Source: a virus | Length of the DNA stretch: 62,893 nt | Reading direction: 5' to 3' (one strand) | Virus record (IMG/VR): IMGVR_UViG_3300007735_000776 | Coordinates: 1 to 62,893 of that record | Shown here: piece by piece, positions 37,742 to 47,547 of the stretch | How the letters are laid out: every line of letters starts with the position of its first letter | Numbering within the stretch: position 1 is the stretch's first letter | Translations under genes and position numbers: made by a program | The notes under the pieces: generated by a model | Databases searched by the model: none | What the model saw: only the letters and a program-made list of their open reading frames with translations | What the model was told of the DNA's origin: nothing

Positions 37742-38911
37742 TCAAGTGATTACAATGGTTGGAACGCCCACACGCCCATAGCCAGATACCCCGATTGGGG
37801 TGATTTGAGTTAGCGAATTTACTGGGGCAGATACATAAGCCACCGTGGTAATTACTGAAGGGGTGGCAGGAATAGCTGGTGTCGTTCCAGAAGCGGCAAC
37901 CGCAGCGAGTGCTTGAACTGTACACGCTGTATTGTAGGTATGCCACATGATCTCAATATAATCGTTACTTGCTAAATCGATAAAAAAGTTTAGCGCCCCG
38001 ATCAAGTGACCATCAATAGAACCATGCTTATTTGGCACCGAAAATTGACTGTTACTGTTAGCAATATCTGCCGTTGCGCTTAGAACACCGTTCTTCCTAA
38101 ACCAGACATCAATGTCGTGAATCTGGGAATCCGTGTTTACAAACTGAGCGCTGAATTGAATGTTGTATCTACCGGGATGGGTTACTACTAACTTTGAAGC
38201 CCTTGTCCCTGTGATCGTGGTACTAGCCACCGTTTGAGAGATACTAACTTGATAAGTTCCAGTACTTCCAGCCGTGCCGGTTATCTGTCTAACAATGTAG
38301 GTATTAGCCGATACCCCAGTCCCGGTAATTACCATGCCGGGCAAAATCGTTCCCGCACTTACCGCCGATACCGTTAGGGTTGTAGTTGCTATGGAGCCTG
38401 TAAATGTTGTCGTGTGGCTCCCTATACTTACCCCGTAACTATAATCGGTGGTGTCGTAAGTCAAAGCATAAGCTGTAGCAGTGTTACCGTCGGCCTGATT
38501 TATTGTGCTGGAGAACGCCCCGTGAGGGTAGTTAAGCTGGTACCCCGCCCCTGTAAACAAACTGGCGTTGACGTTGGAGCCTGTTAGATTATTGAAAACA
38601 CCATTACCGCCTTGAAAGTTGGCGGCTGTAACTGTATTGGCCTGAAGCTGCTGTATCGCGGCAAAAAGCGCTTCTAGGTTCGTGGTGTTTACATTTGTTG
38701 CGTTTACGTTAGTGGCTTCAACCGTGTTTGCATATACCGTATCAAAAGGCCCTGTGTAATTCAGGGTGCGAATGATCTCGCCAATCGCGTTATCGATTGT
38801 GTTGAAGTACAAGCGCAGGATATTAGAGAACTGATCCTGATACCTAGCCTCATACCCTACCGTAGCTATGGGCAGATTGGGTGCTTTTGATGGGATGAGT
38901 GTAGCCATCAA
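37742..38911 (-). CDS. Tail fibre protein with C-terminal jelly-roll-like domain
   Basis: 389 residues. N-terminal helical attachment region ([14 protein letters not shown] near 25-40), an N/T-V-N-A-T repeat (about 60-80) like a trimeric stalk, a beta-rich central part and a C-terminal segment ([13 protein letters not shown] near 245) that resembles TNF/C1q-like receptor-binding heads. The order attachment, stalk, head is typical of a trimeric fibre. It overlaps the next gene upstream by four bases. Confidence 0.7.
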   Translation of the reverse strand: MMATLIPSKAPNLPIATVGYEARYQDQFSNILRLYFNTIDNAIGEIIRTLNYTGPFDTVYANTVEATNVNATNVNTTNLEALFAAIQQLQANTVTAANFQGGNGVFNNLTGSNVNASLFTGAGYQLNYPHGAFSSTINQADGNTATAYALTYDTTDYSYGVSIGSHTTTFTGSIATTTLTVSAVSAGTILPGMVITGTGVSANTYIVRQITGTAGSTGTYQVSISQTVASTTITGTRASKLVVTHPGRYNIQFSAQFVNTDSQIHDIDVWFRKNGVLSATADIANSNSQFSVPNKHGSIDGHLIGALNFFIDLASNDYIEIMWHTYNTACTVQALAAVAASGTTPAIPATPSVITTVAYVSAPVNSLTQITPIGVSGYGRVGVPTIVIT

Positions 38912-41016
38912 CGTCTGCCGTCAGGCTTAATATCAATTCGAGGAGCACCCAACTGCCATGTAGCCCCAAGCTGGCTGGACTCAACCTTGAACGCCATTTG
39001 CCGTCCACGAACACGGATATAGACGTACTGAGTAAATGCCTCGATTGGCACCGTAGCAGTCCGTGTCACCGTACCAGAATCTGAGCCCCCAACAGATGGT
39101 GGGTTGGTATAGCCAGAGCCGGAGTTCTTTAGTGGTATCAAAGTCATCGTGGCTTGCGGCGCATCGGCTGTTGACCCACGGAATGTAATGTCTGGCACGA
39201 TACGCCAGATAAACCCAAAGTTATGCCCGTCCTCAATGTCAAATTCAGAGGATGTTATGTAAGAATCCATAGCGACTGGCGTACCAGTGGTGTTATCGTC
39301 AAGCCCATTCTCGTGATACACCAACGTATTGTCGTACGAAGCTGCAAGTGGGTAGTCAAGGATACCGCTGTCTAGCCATGCAGTGCGCCCCATCGTGCCG
39401 TAGTACCAAATATCTTCGAGGTAGTTATATACGACATACTTATCAACGACGGGGGAATCGGCGGAGCAGTAGAACCACCAGACCTCGTTAAAGCCTTCAT
39501 TAGTGCCAGCAAATATCTGAACTGCTTGCGCTGTGTTGATATCGTTAAAGATGTACTGACGAAGATCACAACGTAGTGTCTGCACCCGACCATCGTATTT
39601 GTAAAACTTGTCTATACCCATCCAGTACACGACCCCGGAAGCAATTATTGCCGCATTTTGGCTTTGTATAGATATGTTGTCCCCAAGAAGCTGAGCGCTC
39701 CAAACATAAGGCGGTCCGAGATACTGTAGCGAGTAAACAGTACTATCGGTGAAAACTACAATTTCCTGCCGAGTCTGTAGTGCAGCAATGATTTCTGAGC
39801 CGTGCGATAGTGTAAGGCTACCTGCTTGTGTGGTAGCCGCTGGTGTCCAGTTAATTGCATCTTCTTGATCAGACCACCTGATTAACATCGGGTTCTGCGT
39901 AGTGCTGGTGTAGTCGTTGCACCCAAACGCAAATACAAACCGGAAGATGTCCGATACAAAGACAAAATTCTGCACAACAGGCACGTCACTCGCCCCGGCA
40001 AAGTCTGCCAAATTAACCCCGCGTGGGGAGATATATTGCACTCCTGACCCAGCACCGCTAGTATTTACCAGCGACCCAGTTGCTGTGGTAGAGACATTAA
40101 ACGTAGTAGAACTCCCAGCAACCACCGCATTACGAACGTAATAAGTTGTACCAGTTGTTAGCCCTGTAGGTAGTGCGCCCGAAGTTGCTAGTGTAATCGG
40201 TGTACCGTCGGAAAGAGATGTTGGTGCAGTAAATACAGCAGGGGATGCGACTGTAATCGTAACCGTTAAAGGCGTAGGTCCAATGTCAGCAACCCAATAA
40301 TAAATAGCGCCCCCACGAGGTCCGAACACTAAGTCCTGTCCGTAGTTACTTTGGCTCCATACACGTAAGGCATCGGCAGCAGATTGTCCAAATCCCCAAG
40401 TACCACTACCCCAACCACCTGCACCCCATCCCGTTAGAGGTATAGCTACAGAAGGGCCAGTATTAATCTGATACACAGCACGGACGGTAGCGCCACCATT
40501 ACCGGAATCTCCACCAGTAGCATTGACCCCTACGTTTATTGTGTACGTATTAGTGGTAAGTACGGTGACCTGATGCTCAGCATTTAGAATAGCCGCAGTA
40601 ATCGCACCGCCCAGACTAGCTGCACCGTTGTAAGTAACAAAGTCTCCTGTTATGCAACCGTGTGAGTTATCGGTAACTGTAATAACTGGTGAGCCATTAG
40701 ATGCAGCGAATGGACCATTTAATGTTTCCGCAGCGCGGATTGGTGTGATGTCGTTATAAGCACCGCCTTGGCTGATATAGAATTTAAGGCTTGTACCTAC
40801 CCCAACTAGGGTGACGAACTGCAACGTGACCCATGCCCAAAGTGACCGGCACACTCCTAGAAACGTGTTTACGCTTAATGGCGTCCAACCGCCAATCTTC
40901 TCTGGCGTGCCTTGACGGAACCTGATCTTGTCGCAGTCGTAGTAGCCTCCCTCGGTGGTATACCGAGTGTTCTCGCGGTTGACGCCCGGACGGAAGAGTA
41001 GTTTTTTGAGAGGCAT
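38908..41016 (-). CDS. P22 gp10-like tail/DNA-stabilisation protein
   Basis: 702 residues. The N-terminus [11 protein letters not shown], then [17 protein letters not shown] near 28-45, matches the start of the packaged-DNA stabilisation (gp10-like) family of podovirus tails. Two beta-rich insertions (about 95-190 and 255-330) make it longer than P22 gp10. The C-terminal part is beta-propeller-like. It would sit below the portal and adaptor ring and plug or extend the tail. It lies immediately downstream of the lysozyme gene in transcription order. Confidence 0.7.
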   Translation of the reverse strand: MPLKKLLFRPGVNRENTRYTTEGGYYDCDKIRFRQGTPEKIGGWTPLSVNTFLGVCRSLWAWVTLQFVTLVGVGTSLKFYISQGGAYNDITPIRAAETLNGPFAASNGSPVITVTDNSHGCITGDFVTYNGAASLGGAITAAILNAEHQVTVLTTNTYTINVGVNATGGDSGNGGATVRAVYQINTGPSVAIPLTGWGAGGWGSGTWGFGQSAADALRVWSQSNYGQDLVFGPRGGAIYYWVADIGPTPLTVTITVASPAVFTAPTSLSDGTPITLATSGALPTGLTTGTTYYVRNAVVAGSSTTFNVSTTATGSLVNTSGAGSGVQYISPRGVNLADFAGASDVPVVQNFVFVSDIFRFVFAFGCNDYTSTTQNPMLIRWSDQEDAINWTPAATTQAGSLTLSHGSEIIAALQTRQEIVVFTDSTVYSLQYLGPPYVWSAQLLGDNISIQSQNAAIIASGVVYWMGIDKFYKYDGRVQTLRCDLRQYIFNDINTAQAVQIFAGTNEGFNEVWWFYCSADSPVVDKYVVYNYLEDIWYYGTMGRTAWLDSGILDYPLAASYDNTLVYHENGLDDNTTGTPVAMDSYITSSEFDIEDGHNFGFIWRIVPDITFRGSTADAPQATMTLIPLKNSGSGYTNPPSVGGSDSGTVTRTATVPIEAFTQYVYIRVRGRQMAFKVESSQLGATWQLGAPRIDIKPDGRR

Positions 41017-41496
41017 TTACGCACCCATAAATAATGCACGTTCGTCGTTACGCCTATTTACTAAGCCCCTGAGAATTTTTCCTCCGGCTTTTGTGTACTT
41101 TAATAACTCATCAGCCGCGCCCGTATAGTCCCCCCTGTTGAACTTTTGGCGCAAGGTGCTACGTTGCAGCGTCCCTAATCCTACGTTAAAGCTAAAGCTG
41201 ACCAAAGCGTCGAGCCAACCTTGACGATAGCCAGCAGCAGGACAAAATCTAAGTACCCCGCGCTCAAACCTCTCAAGGTCTTTTGCAAGTATGGCATCGA
41301 CTTCTTCCATAGTAAACGCCCGATCCCAGCCGGGTGGGCAAGGCAGACTTGCGCGTTGCTCAATAGGCACCTTGGCATGATTTGGGTCAATCACATGGCC
41401 TACACCAATCGTCCACAACTTAGCCGGACACCGGTACGGTCTCAATCTCACACCCTCATGGTGCCGGATCATGACCAGTGCCTTTTTGCTAATCAT
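41017..41496 (-). CDS. Endolysin, GH24 lysozyme
   Basis: 159 residues. The catalytic triad spacing E-8-(D/C)-5-T is present as Glu14, Cys23 and Thr29, followed by I-G-V-G-H; the Cys replaces the usual Asp, as in a known subgroup of phage lysozymes. It cleaves peptidoglycan glycan strands at the end of infection. There is no signal peptide or signal-anchor segment, so it needs a holin, and the gene upstream encodes a probable one. The start overlaps that gene as ATGA. Confidence 0.92.
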   Translation of the reverse strand: MISKKALVMIRHHEGVRLRPYRCPAKLWTIGVGHVIDPNHAKVPIEQRASLPCPPGWDRAFTMEEVDAILAKDLERFERGVLRFCPAAGYRQGWLDALVSFSFNVGLGTLQRSTLRQKFNRGDYTGAADELLKYTKAGGKILRGLVNRRNDERALFMGA

Positions 41497-42008
41497 TTGC
41501 CAAATGCCCGACCGCCAAAATGAAAAGCAATTATTGAAGCGAACAAGGCTTGAGTCTCGTCATCCCACAGTTGATTTGCCAGCGTTGAGAAGTCAACGTC
41601 AGACACAAACCCCTTGTAAGCCAAGGTCGCGTCAATGCCCACCAGCAGCAGGAAGAATCCATAAGTAATCACAGGCCGCACAGATGCCCTGAAGTCTTTC
41701 ATCCAGCGAGACGTACCTTCGTTCAGGCTCATATCATGGGCGTAAATAGCATTCATCTCGGCTTGCTGAGCGCTAATCAAAGCCACCTTCTCATCGGATG
41801 CGGTCTGAGTTTTTATCTCATCAAGTTTGATGGCCTCAATCTGCTGTTGAGCGGCAAACCCTGCCGCAGCTAGTTGCAACTCTCGTTCGATCTGAAGCCT
41901 AGCCAAATTCAACTCATGGCTTTTGTCTTGCCGATCTTGAAAGAAATCAAGAATCTTGGGCAAACCGCCCATCAGGAAAGAAATAAAGGTAGAAAGTAGT
42001 GTCAGCAT
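41493..42008 (-). CDS. Probable holin
   Basis: 171 residues. Hydrophobic segments lie near 3-22, near 113-135 (V-I-T-Y-G-F-F-L-L-L-V-G) and near 152-168, with a charged coiled-coil-like middle. This resembles the three-helix holin family found in phages and gene transfer agents. Its position right before the lysozyme supports a membrane-hole role. It overlaps the next upstream gene by one base. Confidence 0.72.
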   Translation of the reverse strand: MLTLLSTFISFLMGGLPKILDFFQDRQDKSHELNLARLQIERELQLAAAGFAAQQQIEAIKLDEIKTQTASDEKVALISAQQAEMNAIYAHDMSLNEGTSRWMKDFRASVRPVITYGFFLLLVGIDATLAYKGFVSDVDFSTLANQLWDDETQALFASIIAFHFGGRAFGK

Positions 42009-42268
42009 TATCTCTTCGCCCTTTCTTCCATCAGCTTGATACGCACTTGCAGGTCGTGCAAGTCTTTGTATATCTCTTCCTTCATCGCGTGGCGACGCTC
42101 GGCAGATATGGGACTGTCGGTAGGAGTGCCTTGCGGCGTGATCAAGGCAGGCATCTGACCCTCAATCTTGGTCAGGCGCGTATTAAACGAACCCACTTCA
42201 CCCAAAAGCCAAGCAAGACTGGCTACCACTATCGGGATAATTGCTTTAAGCGCGTCTGCCCAGCTCAT
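42008..42268 (-). CDS. Lysis-associated membrane protein, 86 residues
   Basis: One N-terminal membrane helix (I-I-P-I-V-V-A-S-L-A-W-L-L), then a helical, charged C-terminal half ending K-L-M-E-E-R-A-K-R. The layout fits an XhlA-like holin partner or an inner-membrane spanin; no outer-membrane lipoprotein partner is visible. It is the first gene of the holin-lysozyme set. Confidence 0.6.
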   Translation of the reverse strand: MSWADALKAIIPIVVASLAWLLGEVGSFNTRLTKIEGQMPALITPQGTPTDSPISAERRHAMKEEIYKDLHDLQVRIKLMEERAKR

Positions 42269-42282
42269 GATTACCCCTTACT

Positions 42283-42726
42283 TTAGACTGGCTGAGTAGG
42301 CCACGCTACATCCCAAGGGAACCCTGACTGCGTCGGCACATCACGCAAAGCCTGACGGTAGGTAGCCCAAGCAGCTTTGTCCACAGGCGAATCTTCTACT
42401 TGCGTCCAGTCTGATTCTGCCAGCCTGCGGCTACGCTCTGAACGTATAGAAGCAGCCTGCTGCTCATCCAAAGCGGCCTTGGCTTCATCGCCCATGTCGG
42501 CTACGGCAAACTTGGTGTACCACTTGCCATCTACCTGCTCTACGCCATCACGGTAAGCAACTTGGTAGCGAGTCGGCTGCGCTTGTGGCCCGTTAAAAAC
42601 AGGATCAGCACCAAACGCATCTAAGATTTCCTCGACCAATACTTGAGGAAAACCGGTGTTTGGGTGCATTGCGCGGAACTCACTACTTGTTACTACCGCG
42701 CCAGTCTCTCGTATTCTGATTTCCAT
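42283..42726 (-). CDS. Tail fibre assembly chaperone-like protein
   Basis: 147 residues. The C-terminal half R-S-E-R-S-R-R-L-A-E-S-D-W-T-Q, then A-W-A-T-Y-R-Q-A-L-R-D-V-P and F-P-W-D-V-A-W-P, is the signature of the phage tail assembly chaperone (APC) family. These small proteins help fibres fold or attach. It lies directly downstream of the 635-residue fibre gene, the usual arrangement. Confidence 0.82.
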   Translation of the reverse strand: MEIRIRETGAVVTSSEFRAMHPNTGFPQVLVEEILDAFGADPVFNGPQAQPTRYQVAYRDGVEQVDGKWYTKFAVADMGDEAKAALDEQQAASIRSERSRRLAESDWTQVEDSPVDKAAWATYRQALRDVPTQSGFPWDVAWPTQPV

Positions 42727-42733
42727 GATTACC

Positions 42734-44641
42734 TCAAGCTATTGCTAAGAAAATGTATGTACCACCGTTAGCATTCAATCCTGCTGGTGCCGCTGCTGTG
42801 ACTTGGAACCCAACAGATGTTGTGTCTACATAGTTGGTATTTGTTACTTGAGCGACTGCGGTATTAAAGAAAAAGTATGGATCATTACTGCTTGTAATTC
42901 CCCGTGCGCTGTCGTATACCCACCAATCACCCGTTGAATCAGTACGCTTAATAAAAACAAATCTAGCGCCAGACGCGAAGCCGCAGTTGATGGTTTGCAA
43001 TGCGCCAGTTCCTGTATAGCTTCCTACTTTTGATACGCCGGGACAAGAAGCAAATAGATAAGCGACATAAGTTCCACCACTTCCATTTACTGCCGTGCTT
43101 GTCCCCACTGTAAATACTGAACTTGTTGGCGATGTGTTGTTCCATGAGCCTGATGATGTTGTAGGAACAGCATCATTATTTAATACCAGAAATCCTGTGT
43201 TGCCTGTAGTCGGCGTATAAACAGTCCAAGATGCGGCAGTGTCTCGGCGTTTAACAATCATCATCTCAGGAACAACAGTCAAATTATGACTAACTGTCCT
43301 GTTTGCCCCCGTACCCGTATAGCACACCACATCAAAGAAACCGGGAGCGCGGTCAAGCAAATAGAAAGCCATAGCGCTACTTGATATTCCCTGACTCGCA
43401 AATTGACTGGAGTTGAATTCTAATGCGGTTGATAAATTCTGTTCTTGAGTAGCAGCAGAAGAAACTATATACGCACCATTACCACGCAAACGATCAAAAA
43501 AAGCTGAGTTCCAATCAAAATTTTGCGATCCGGTTAGTCTGGATATTACGGTGTCTGGAGCAGACAAAGAAGTTAATGAACCAGTTGCCGTAGTCGTTTG
43601 CACACCAAAAACACTCGTACCACTCGTCGGTGTTTTCATCGGGCCGCGACGGATGGCGATGTAGATGTAGGTTCCTGCGGACACAGAAAACTGACCAGCA
43701 GGCCAAGTAAATCCAGTTGCTGTTTTTTGAATAGTAAAGTCGGCTTCAGCGTTAGAAAGATTAGGGCGCAATACTCTCGACGTAACACTATTGTTTCCAG
43801 CCAAGAATCCGCGCATGTCATCTAGCAGATTCCATTGTCCAGTGGTATTGCTCTGCTTAACCAAAACCCATTGTGGCTCATAACCAAGCGATACAGCGAC
43901 ATCAGCCGCACTCGACTGCGTAAACGACCCACAGCTAATCACATTGTCCGCACCAGTAGCACCAAAACCACCTGCGTCGTGGGCGAATAGGTAAGCTACG
44001 TAAGTGCCACCATTGGCATTGACCCATGCATCAGTGCCCACCTGAAAATAAGTGTTAGTTGGGGCGGCGTTATAAACGGTTGTGTCGTTAAATGATTGGT
44101 TTGTGCTGTTTAATGTTATGTAACTTGTTGTCGTAGACAAAGAGCGATGCCAGCAAGCCCAATCGCTAGTTGTGTCTGTGCGTTTAATAATGATAAACCC
44201 CGGCGTAGAACCAAGATTGTGAGAAATCTGCCTACCGGAAACACCATTCCCCGTATAAGTCACCACATCAAAGAACTTAGCTTGCTCGCGGAATGTCCAT
44301 GAAACGTAGGTGTTGCCGTTGGTATTAGTTCTAACCCCACCACCAGATGCGGTCAGGCCAAAACCATTGGAATTTGCGGATGTAACTCCACCGCCAGATT
44401 GTTGCGAAAGTGTCGACTCACTAACAAGATAATTCGTTATGCCAGTTGCAGTGTCAGAAAGATGATGCCCAGTTGCGTTGCTACGACTTTTAATCCACAC
44501 CAGCCCACCCTTGCCAGCCAGATCAATCCCGTTCGTGATCGTCTGTGTAGAGCCGTTACCCGTATAGAGATACGTACTGAACACTTCCTCTATGTAGTTC
44601 GCAGCACTAACAGCAGCAGATTTTCCAGCAGCAGTAAACAT
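42734..44641 (-). CDS. Large tail fibre with repeated beta domains
   Basis: 635 residues built of at least three repeated beta-rich modules. The recurring words are Y-T-G-N-G, S-H-N-L, I-I-K-R-T/R-D-T, and the module end N-G-G-T-Y-V-A-Y-L-F-A, seen near 217, 530 and (as T-Y-I-F-L-A-I-A) at the C-terminus. I associate this repeat with DUF7483-like domains of fibres in aquatic phages. It is probably a receptor-binding fibre and is followed by its chaperone gene. Confidence 0.75.
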   Translation of the reverse strand: MFTAAGKSAAVSAANYIEEVFSTYLYTGNGSTQTITNGIDLAGKGGLVWIKSRSNATGHHLSDTATGITNYLVSESTLSQQSGGGVTSANSNGFGLTASGGGVRTNTNGNTYVSWTFREQAKFFDVVTYTGNGVSGRQISHNLGSTPGFIIIKRTDTTSDWACWHRSLSTTTSYITLNSTNQSFNDTTVYNAAPTNTYFQVGTDAWVNANGGTYVAYLFAHDAGGFGATGADNVISCGSFTQSSAADVAVSLGYEPQWVLVKQSNTTGQWNLLDDMRGFLAGNNSVTSRVLRPNLSNAEADFTIQKTATGFTWPAGQFSVSAGTYIYIAIRRGPMKTPTSGTSVFGVQTTTATGSLTSLSAPDTVISRLTGSQNFDWNSAFFDRLRGNGAYIVSSAATQEQNLSTALEFNSSQFASQGISSSAMAFYLLDRAPGFFDVVCYTGTGANRTVSHNLTVVPEMMIVKRRDTAASWTVYTPTTGNTGFLVLNNDAVPTTSSGSWNNTSPTSSVFTVGTSTAVNGSGGTYVAYLFASCPGVSKVGSYTGTGALQTINCGFASGARFVFIKRTDSTGDWWVYDSARGITSSNDPYFFFNTAVAQVTNTNYVDTTSVGFQVTAAAPAGLNANGGTYIFLAIA

Positions 44642-44649
44642 ATTAGCCC

Positions 44650-45147
44650 TTACGGTGTGTAATTCTGGCCCACAGTGGTGCCGTACCAGTTAGTGCCGTC
44701 ACTGTAGAACGAATAGATGTCCATGCGGCTTGCCGTAGTAGTTACAGTGGGAGCCGTTCCGCTAGGCCATTTCACTGTTGACCATGTCACCGTATAACTG
44801 CCTGCACCTGAACGCAGCAACAAGAGGAATGACTTACCAGCAGTGGCTGTCGGCATCGTAATCGTTGCAGAGCCAGTCAACGTGATGTCTTGCATCGTGC
44901 CGTTGGCGAGGTTCAGCGTGATTGCGGTACTAGAGTTCGCTGTAAAGCGCGTCTCTGTGTAGTTCGTAACCGTCGGGTTGGTTAGCGTGGAACCAGAAGG
45001 CAGCGGCACTGCGCTGGCAAACGTCACACCAGAATTAGTTACCGTAAGCTGAGTAACCCCAGCGCCCTGCAAGGCAAGCTGACCAGAAGCATCCGCTGTG
45101 ACTACCGCGCCGCCAACTACTGTGTCTGCATTAATATTGACAGCCAT
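44650..45147 (-). CDS. Tail fibre-associated beta protein, 165 residues
   Basis: A small, Thr/Ser/Gly-rich, beta-strand protein. N-terminal A-D-A-S-G-Q-L-A-L-Q-G is fibre-stalk-like and the C-terminal I-Y-S-F-Y-S-D-G-T-N-W-Y-G-T is a motif that closes many phage fibre domains. No helix-rich attachment region is present, so it may be a fibre tip or decoration. It lies in the fibre cluster. Confidence 0.65.
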   Translation of the reverse strand: MAVNINADTVVGGAVVTADASGQLALQGAGVTQLTVTNSGVTFASAVPLPSGSTLTNPTVTNYTETRFTANSSTAITLNLANGTMQDITLTGSATITMPTATAGKSFLLLLRSGAGSYTVTWSTVKWPSGTAPTVTTTASRMDIYSFYSDGTNWYGTTVGQNYTP

Positions 45148-45150
45148 GAT

Positions 45151-45327
45151 TTACTCCAGTGCTTGAATTTGTGCTTGAAGGGCTTGTAGCTGGGCAAGCA
45201 GTTGTTCTTTTGTTGGTGCGGGTGTTGACTGAACTTGCTGTGCGGCTGCTTCCATAGCGTCCCATTGCGCCTCTTCTTCAGAGGTGAAAGGAATGTGGCC
45301 CTCGGGAGTTTGTTTGTAACGTGCCAT
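45151..45327 (-). CDS. Small tail-chaperone-like protein, 58 residues
   Basis: ATG 45327 begins a 58-residue frame (M-A-R-Y-K-Q-T-P-E-G-H-I-P-F) with an acidic S-E-E-E-A-Q-W-D-A-M-E core and a C-terminal heptad helix rich in L-Q-A-L. The core resembles short assembly-chaperone-type proteins found next to fibre genes. It fits exactly between two fibre genes and would otherwise leave a gap. Confidence 0.65.
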   Translation of the reverse strand: MARYKQTPEGHIPFTSEEEAQWDAMEAAAQQVQSTPAPTKEQLLAQLQALQAQIQALE

Positions 45328-45336
45328 ATTAACCTC

Positions 45337-46011
45337 TTACGATTTTTGAATGCCGTAAAGACGAAAGGTGCCGGAAGTAAACGTCCCAGTATTTGGGTAA
45401 AACCGCAAACCTGTAATTGCAGCGGCTGTGCCTTGAGTTCCGCCACCCCACCCAATCGTATTGTCTGTTCCTGTTGCGGATGCCCCGATTGCTGAAGAGT
45501 TGACGTAAAACCCTTGGGCGTGTGCCGTAGTTGAGTTTGCATTAAGCATATACAGCGTGCCGAAACGTCTGTTTGTAGAAAGCGCCGTAAACGTCAAACG
45601 TATTTGGGTATCTCCAATGCCTCCGGTAGCGCCAGTGGTACCGTTAAACACTGAATAAGTGTAGTATTGAGAGTAATCGGTTGTTTGAAAAGCCGCCGAT
45701 TTATATACGTTTAAAAACAAGCTCGCATTTGCGCTAAATGCTACATTCTCAAACAAAATTAAGTAGTCATCATATGTAGAACTGATGCCGCTTGTGATGT
45801 CCACAGTTGAAGGAGTGCCAGAAACCGTGGTAACAGAGATAAACGTCATCGCACTAGCGGCTGGAGCCGCCACCCAACTCGGCGCACTTGCCCCATTGCT
45901 CTGCAATATCTGCCCGCTCGTTCCTGCCGCAGTAGATACGTAGTTTGTGCCGTCACCATAGACGACACCTCCAGCGGTGGGTGTGTTATTTCCTACTATG
46001 GTTACCGGCAT
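45337..46011 (-). CDS. Tail fibre protein, 224 residues
   Basis: The N-terminal region Y-G-D-G-T-N-Y-V-S-T-A-A-G-T-S-G-Q-I-L-Q is a fibre repeat shared in style with the 329- and 100-residue fibre genes further upstream (S-N-G-T-A-W-T or S-N-G-A-S-A-P-S-W). The remainder is a beta-sandwich-like domain (D-D-Y-L-I-L-F-E-N-V near 80) typical of receptor-binding tips. Member of the fibre cluster. Confidence 0.7.
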   Translation of the reverse strand: MPVTIVGNNTPTAGGVVYGDGTNYVSTAAGTSGQILQSNGASAPSWVAAPAASAMTFISVTTVSGTPSTVDITSGISSTYDDYLILFENVAFSANASLFLNVYKSAAFQTTDYSQYYTYSVFNGTTGATGGIGDTQIRLTFTALSTNRRFGTLYMLNANSTTAHAQGFYVNSSAIGASATGTDNTIGWGGGTQGTAAAITGLRFYPNTGTFTSGTFRLYGIQKS

Positions 46012-46051
46012 GATTTACTCCATTAAAGTTCAAAACATTAGTTTTATATTA

Positions 46052-46891
46052 CTACCACGACCATATAAATACAGCACCATCACCACCAGCCCCACCAACT
46101 CCAAAGCCGGTTGATCCAGCTGCCCCACCGCCACCGCCGCAACCGATTCCACCTTTACCGCCTGTAAGTCCGGGGCCGCTTGTAGAACTTGATGCAGCAC
46201 CAGAGCCGCCAGCACCCAACATGATTGGCTGGGTAATAAAAAATCCGTCTCTACCGTTAAGCCCTCCGGGTACAGCAACAGAACCCGGCAATACTGGATA
46301 GCCGTAAGCCGGAGTAACCGATCCTGATCCAACAGCAGTTCTCCCGCCACCAGCGCCACCGGTCAGAAATATTGTGGCGCTTGCCGTTACAGATGTGCCT
46401 GCATTACCGCCAGCCTGACCCCCTACCGATTTATAAATTCCAGCGGCGCCAAAAGGAGTGTTTGCATCTGCTGTGCCAGCTGCGCCACCCGCTGTTCCAA
46501 ACCCAGTACCTTGCCCCGGATTACCTCCGGTAGCAGTTAATAATGTGTATCCAGTGCCATTTTTAGCCTGATAAATAACGGTTGTATTTCCTCCAGCGGA
46601 ACCATTTGCACCAGAAGTTGCGCCACCAGCGCCACTAAGACCTACCGATATTCGCAGCACATCAGGAATGAAAATAGCTGGCCCAATCCATTGGGTAACA
46701 TTGCCAGAAGCCCCACCCCCAGTAGCAGCGCCAGTAGTATTCGCCGAACCCCCGCCACCGCCAGCGCCGATCAATAGTATTCTGACCATCGACGCACCGC
46801 GAGGCTTCACCCAGTCGCGTACAGTGCCGCCACCGTAAAATTCTTGGTAGTTAGCTGTTTGTGGAGAAGCAAAATTGAATACGTCTAGCAT
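46052..46891 (-). CDS. Gly-rich putative adhesin 1 of 3
   Basis: 279 residues. F-Y-G-G-G-T-V-R-D-W-V-K-P-R-G-A-S leads into a strand (I-L-L-I-G-A-G-G-G-G-G) and many Gly-rich loops, ending D-G-A-V-F-I-W-S-W. It aligns along its length with the next two upstream genes. Gly-rich loop proteins of this sort occur as phage adhesins, for example T4-type gp38 tips, where loops set receptor specificity. That function is inferred. Confidence 0.7.
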   Translation of the reverse strand: MLDVFNFASPQTANYQEFYGGGTVRDWVKPRGASMVRILLIGAGGGGGSANTTGAATGGGASGNVTQWIGPAIFIPDVLRISVGLSGAGGATSGANGSAGGNTTVIYQAKNGTGYTLLTATGGNPGQGTGFGTAGGAAGTADANTPFGAAGIYKSVGGQAGGNAGTSVTASATIFLTGGAGGGRTAVGSGSVTPAYGYPVLPGSVAVPGGLNGRDGFFITQPIMLGAGGSGAASSSTSGPGLTGGKGGIGCGGGGGAAGSTGFGVGGAGGDGAVFIWSW

Positions 46892-46895
46892 CGCG

Positions 46896-47546
46896 TCACC
46901 ATGTAATTATTACTGCAAGGCCGGGGCCACCAGTAGCTCCCGGAGGAACAGCCGTAGCATCAGAACCACAACCTATGCCGCCCTTACTCCCGCTGCCATT
47001 AGCCCCACCAACACCGACAATAATTGGTTGCATTTGAAAAAATCCTGACCCCGGTCCGCGTGAATAACCATAGTTTGCTGTAATCGTTCCAACGCCACCG
47101 GAACCATTGCCGCCGGACAAAAAAGTTGTAGCTGAAGCGGTCTGATCAACAGTAGAACCAGATTGACCTGCAATTGATTGAAAAAACCCCATGCAAGAAA
47201 AATAATTAGAAGTAGAAGCTATTCCTCCAGTTGTTGTACTAGCAGCATTTGCCGTTAACAATGTGTATCCGGTTCCATCTTTTTGCTGATAAACAACTGT
47301 TGTATTTACGGAATCACCGGTTGAAACATTAACCCGCAAAACATCAGGAATTAAAAAAGCTGGAACCATACAATTAGTTACTGCGCCAGACCCTCCTCCG
47401 GTTGTGCTGCCATTTCCGTTTCCACCGCCACCAATTAACGTAAACCAGACAAACGAAGCACCTTGGGGCTTAACCCAATCTTGCGTTCTGTACAGCATTT
47501 GAACATTTGCGCCCTGCGGCGTTGGGTAATTTATTGGGTAGCTCAT
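46896..47546 (-). CDS. Gly-rich putative adhesin 2 of 3
   Basis: 216 residues. It has the same framework as its neighbours (D-W-V-K-P-Q-G-A-S near 27-35, F-L-I-P-D-V-L-R-V-N-V near 72, G-G-I-G-C-G near 190, terminal I-I-T-W) with different loops. It is four bases from the downstream copy and one base from the upstream copy, indicating tandem duplication. Confidence 0.7.
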   Translation of the reverse strand: MSYPINYPTPQGANVQMLYRTQDWVKPQGASFVWFTLIGGGGNGNGSTTGGGSGAVTNCMVPAFLIPDVLRVNVSTGDSVNTTVVYQQKDGTGYTLLTANAASTTTGGIASTSNYFSCMGFFQSIAGQSGSTVDQTASATTFLSGGNGSGGVGTITANYGYSRGPGSGFFQMQPIIVGVGGANGSGSKGGIGCGSDATAVPPGATGGPGLAVIITW

Positions 47547-47547
47547 A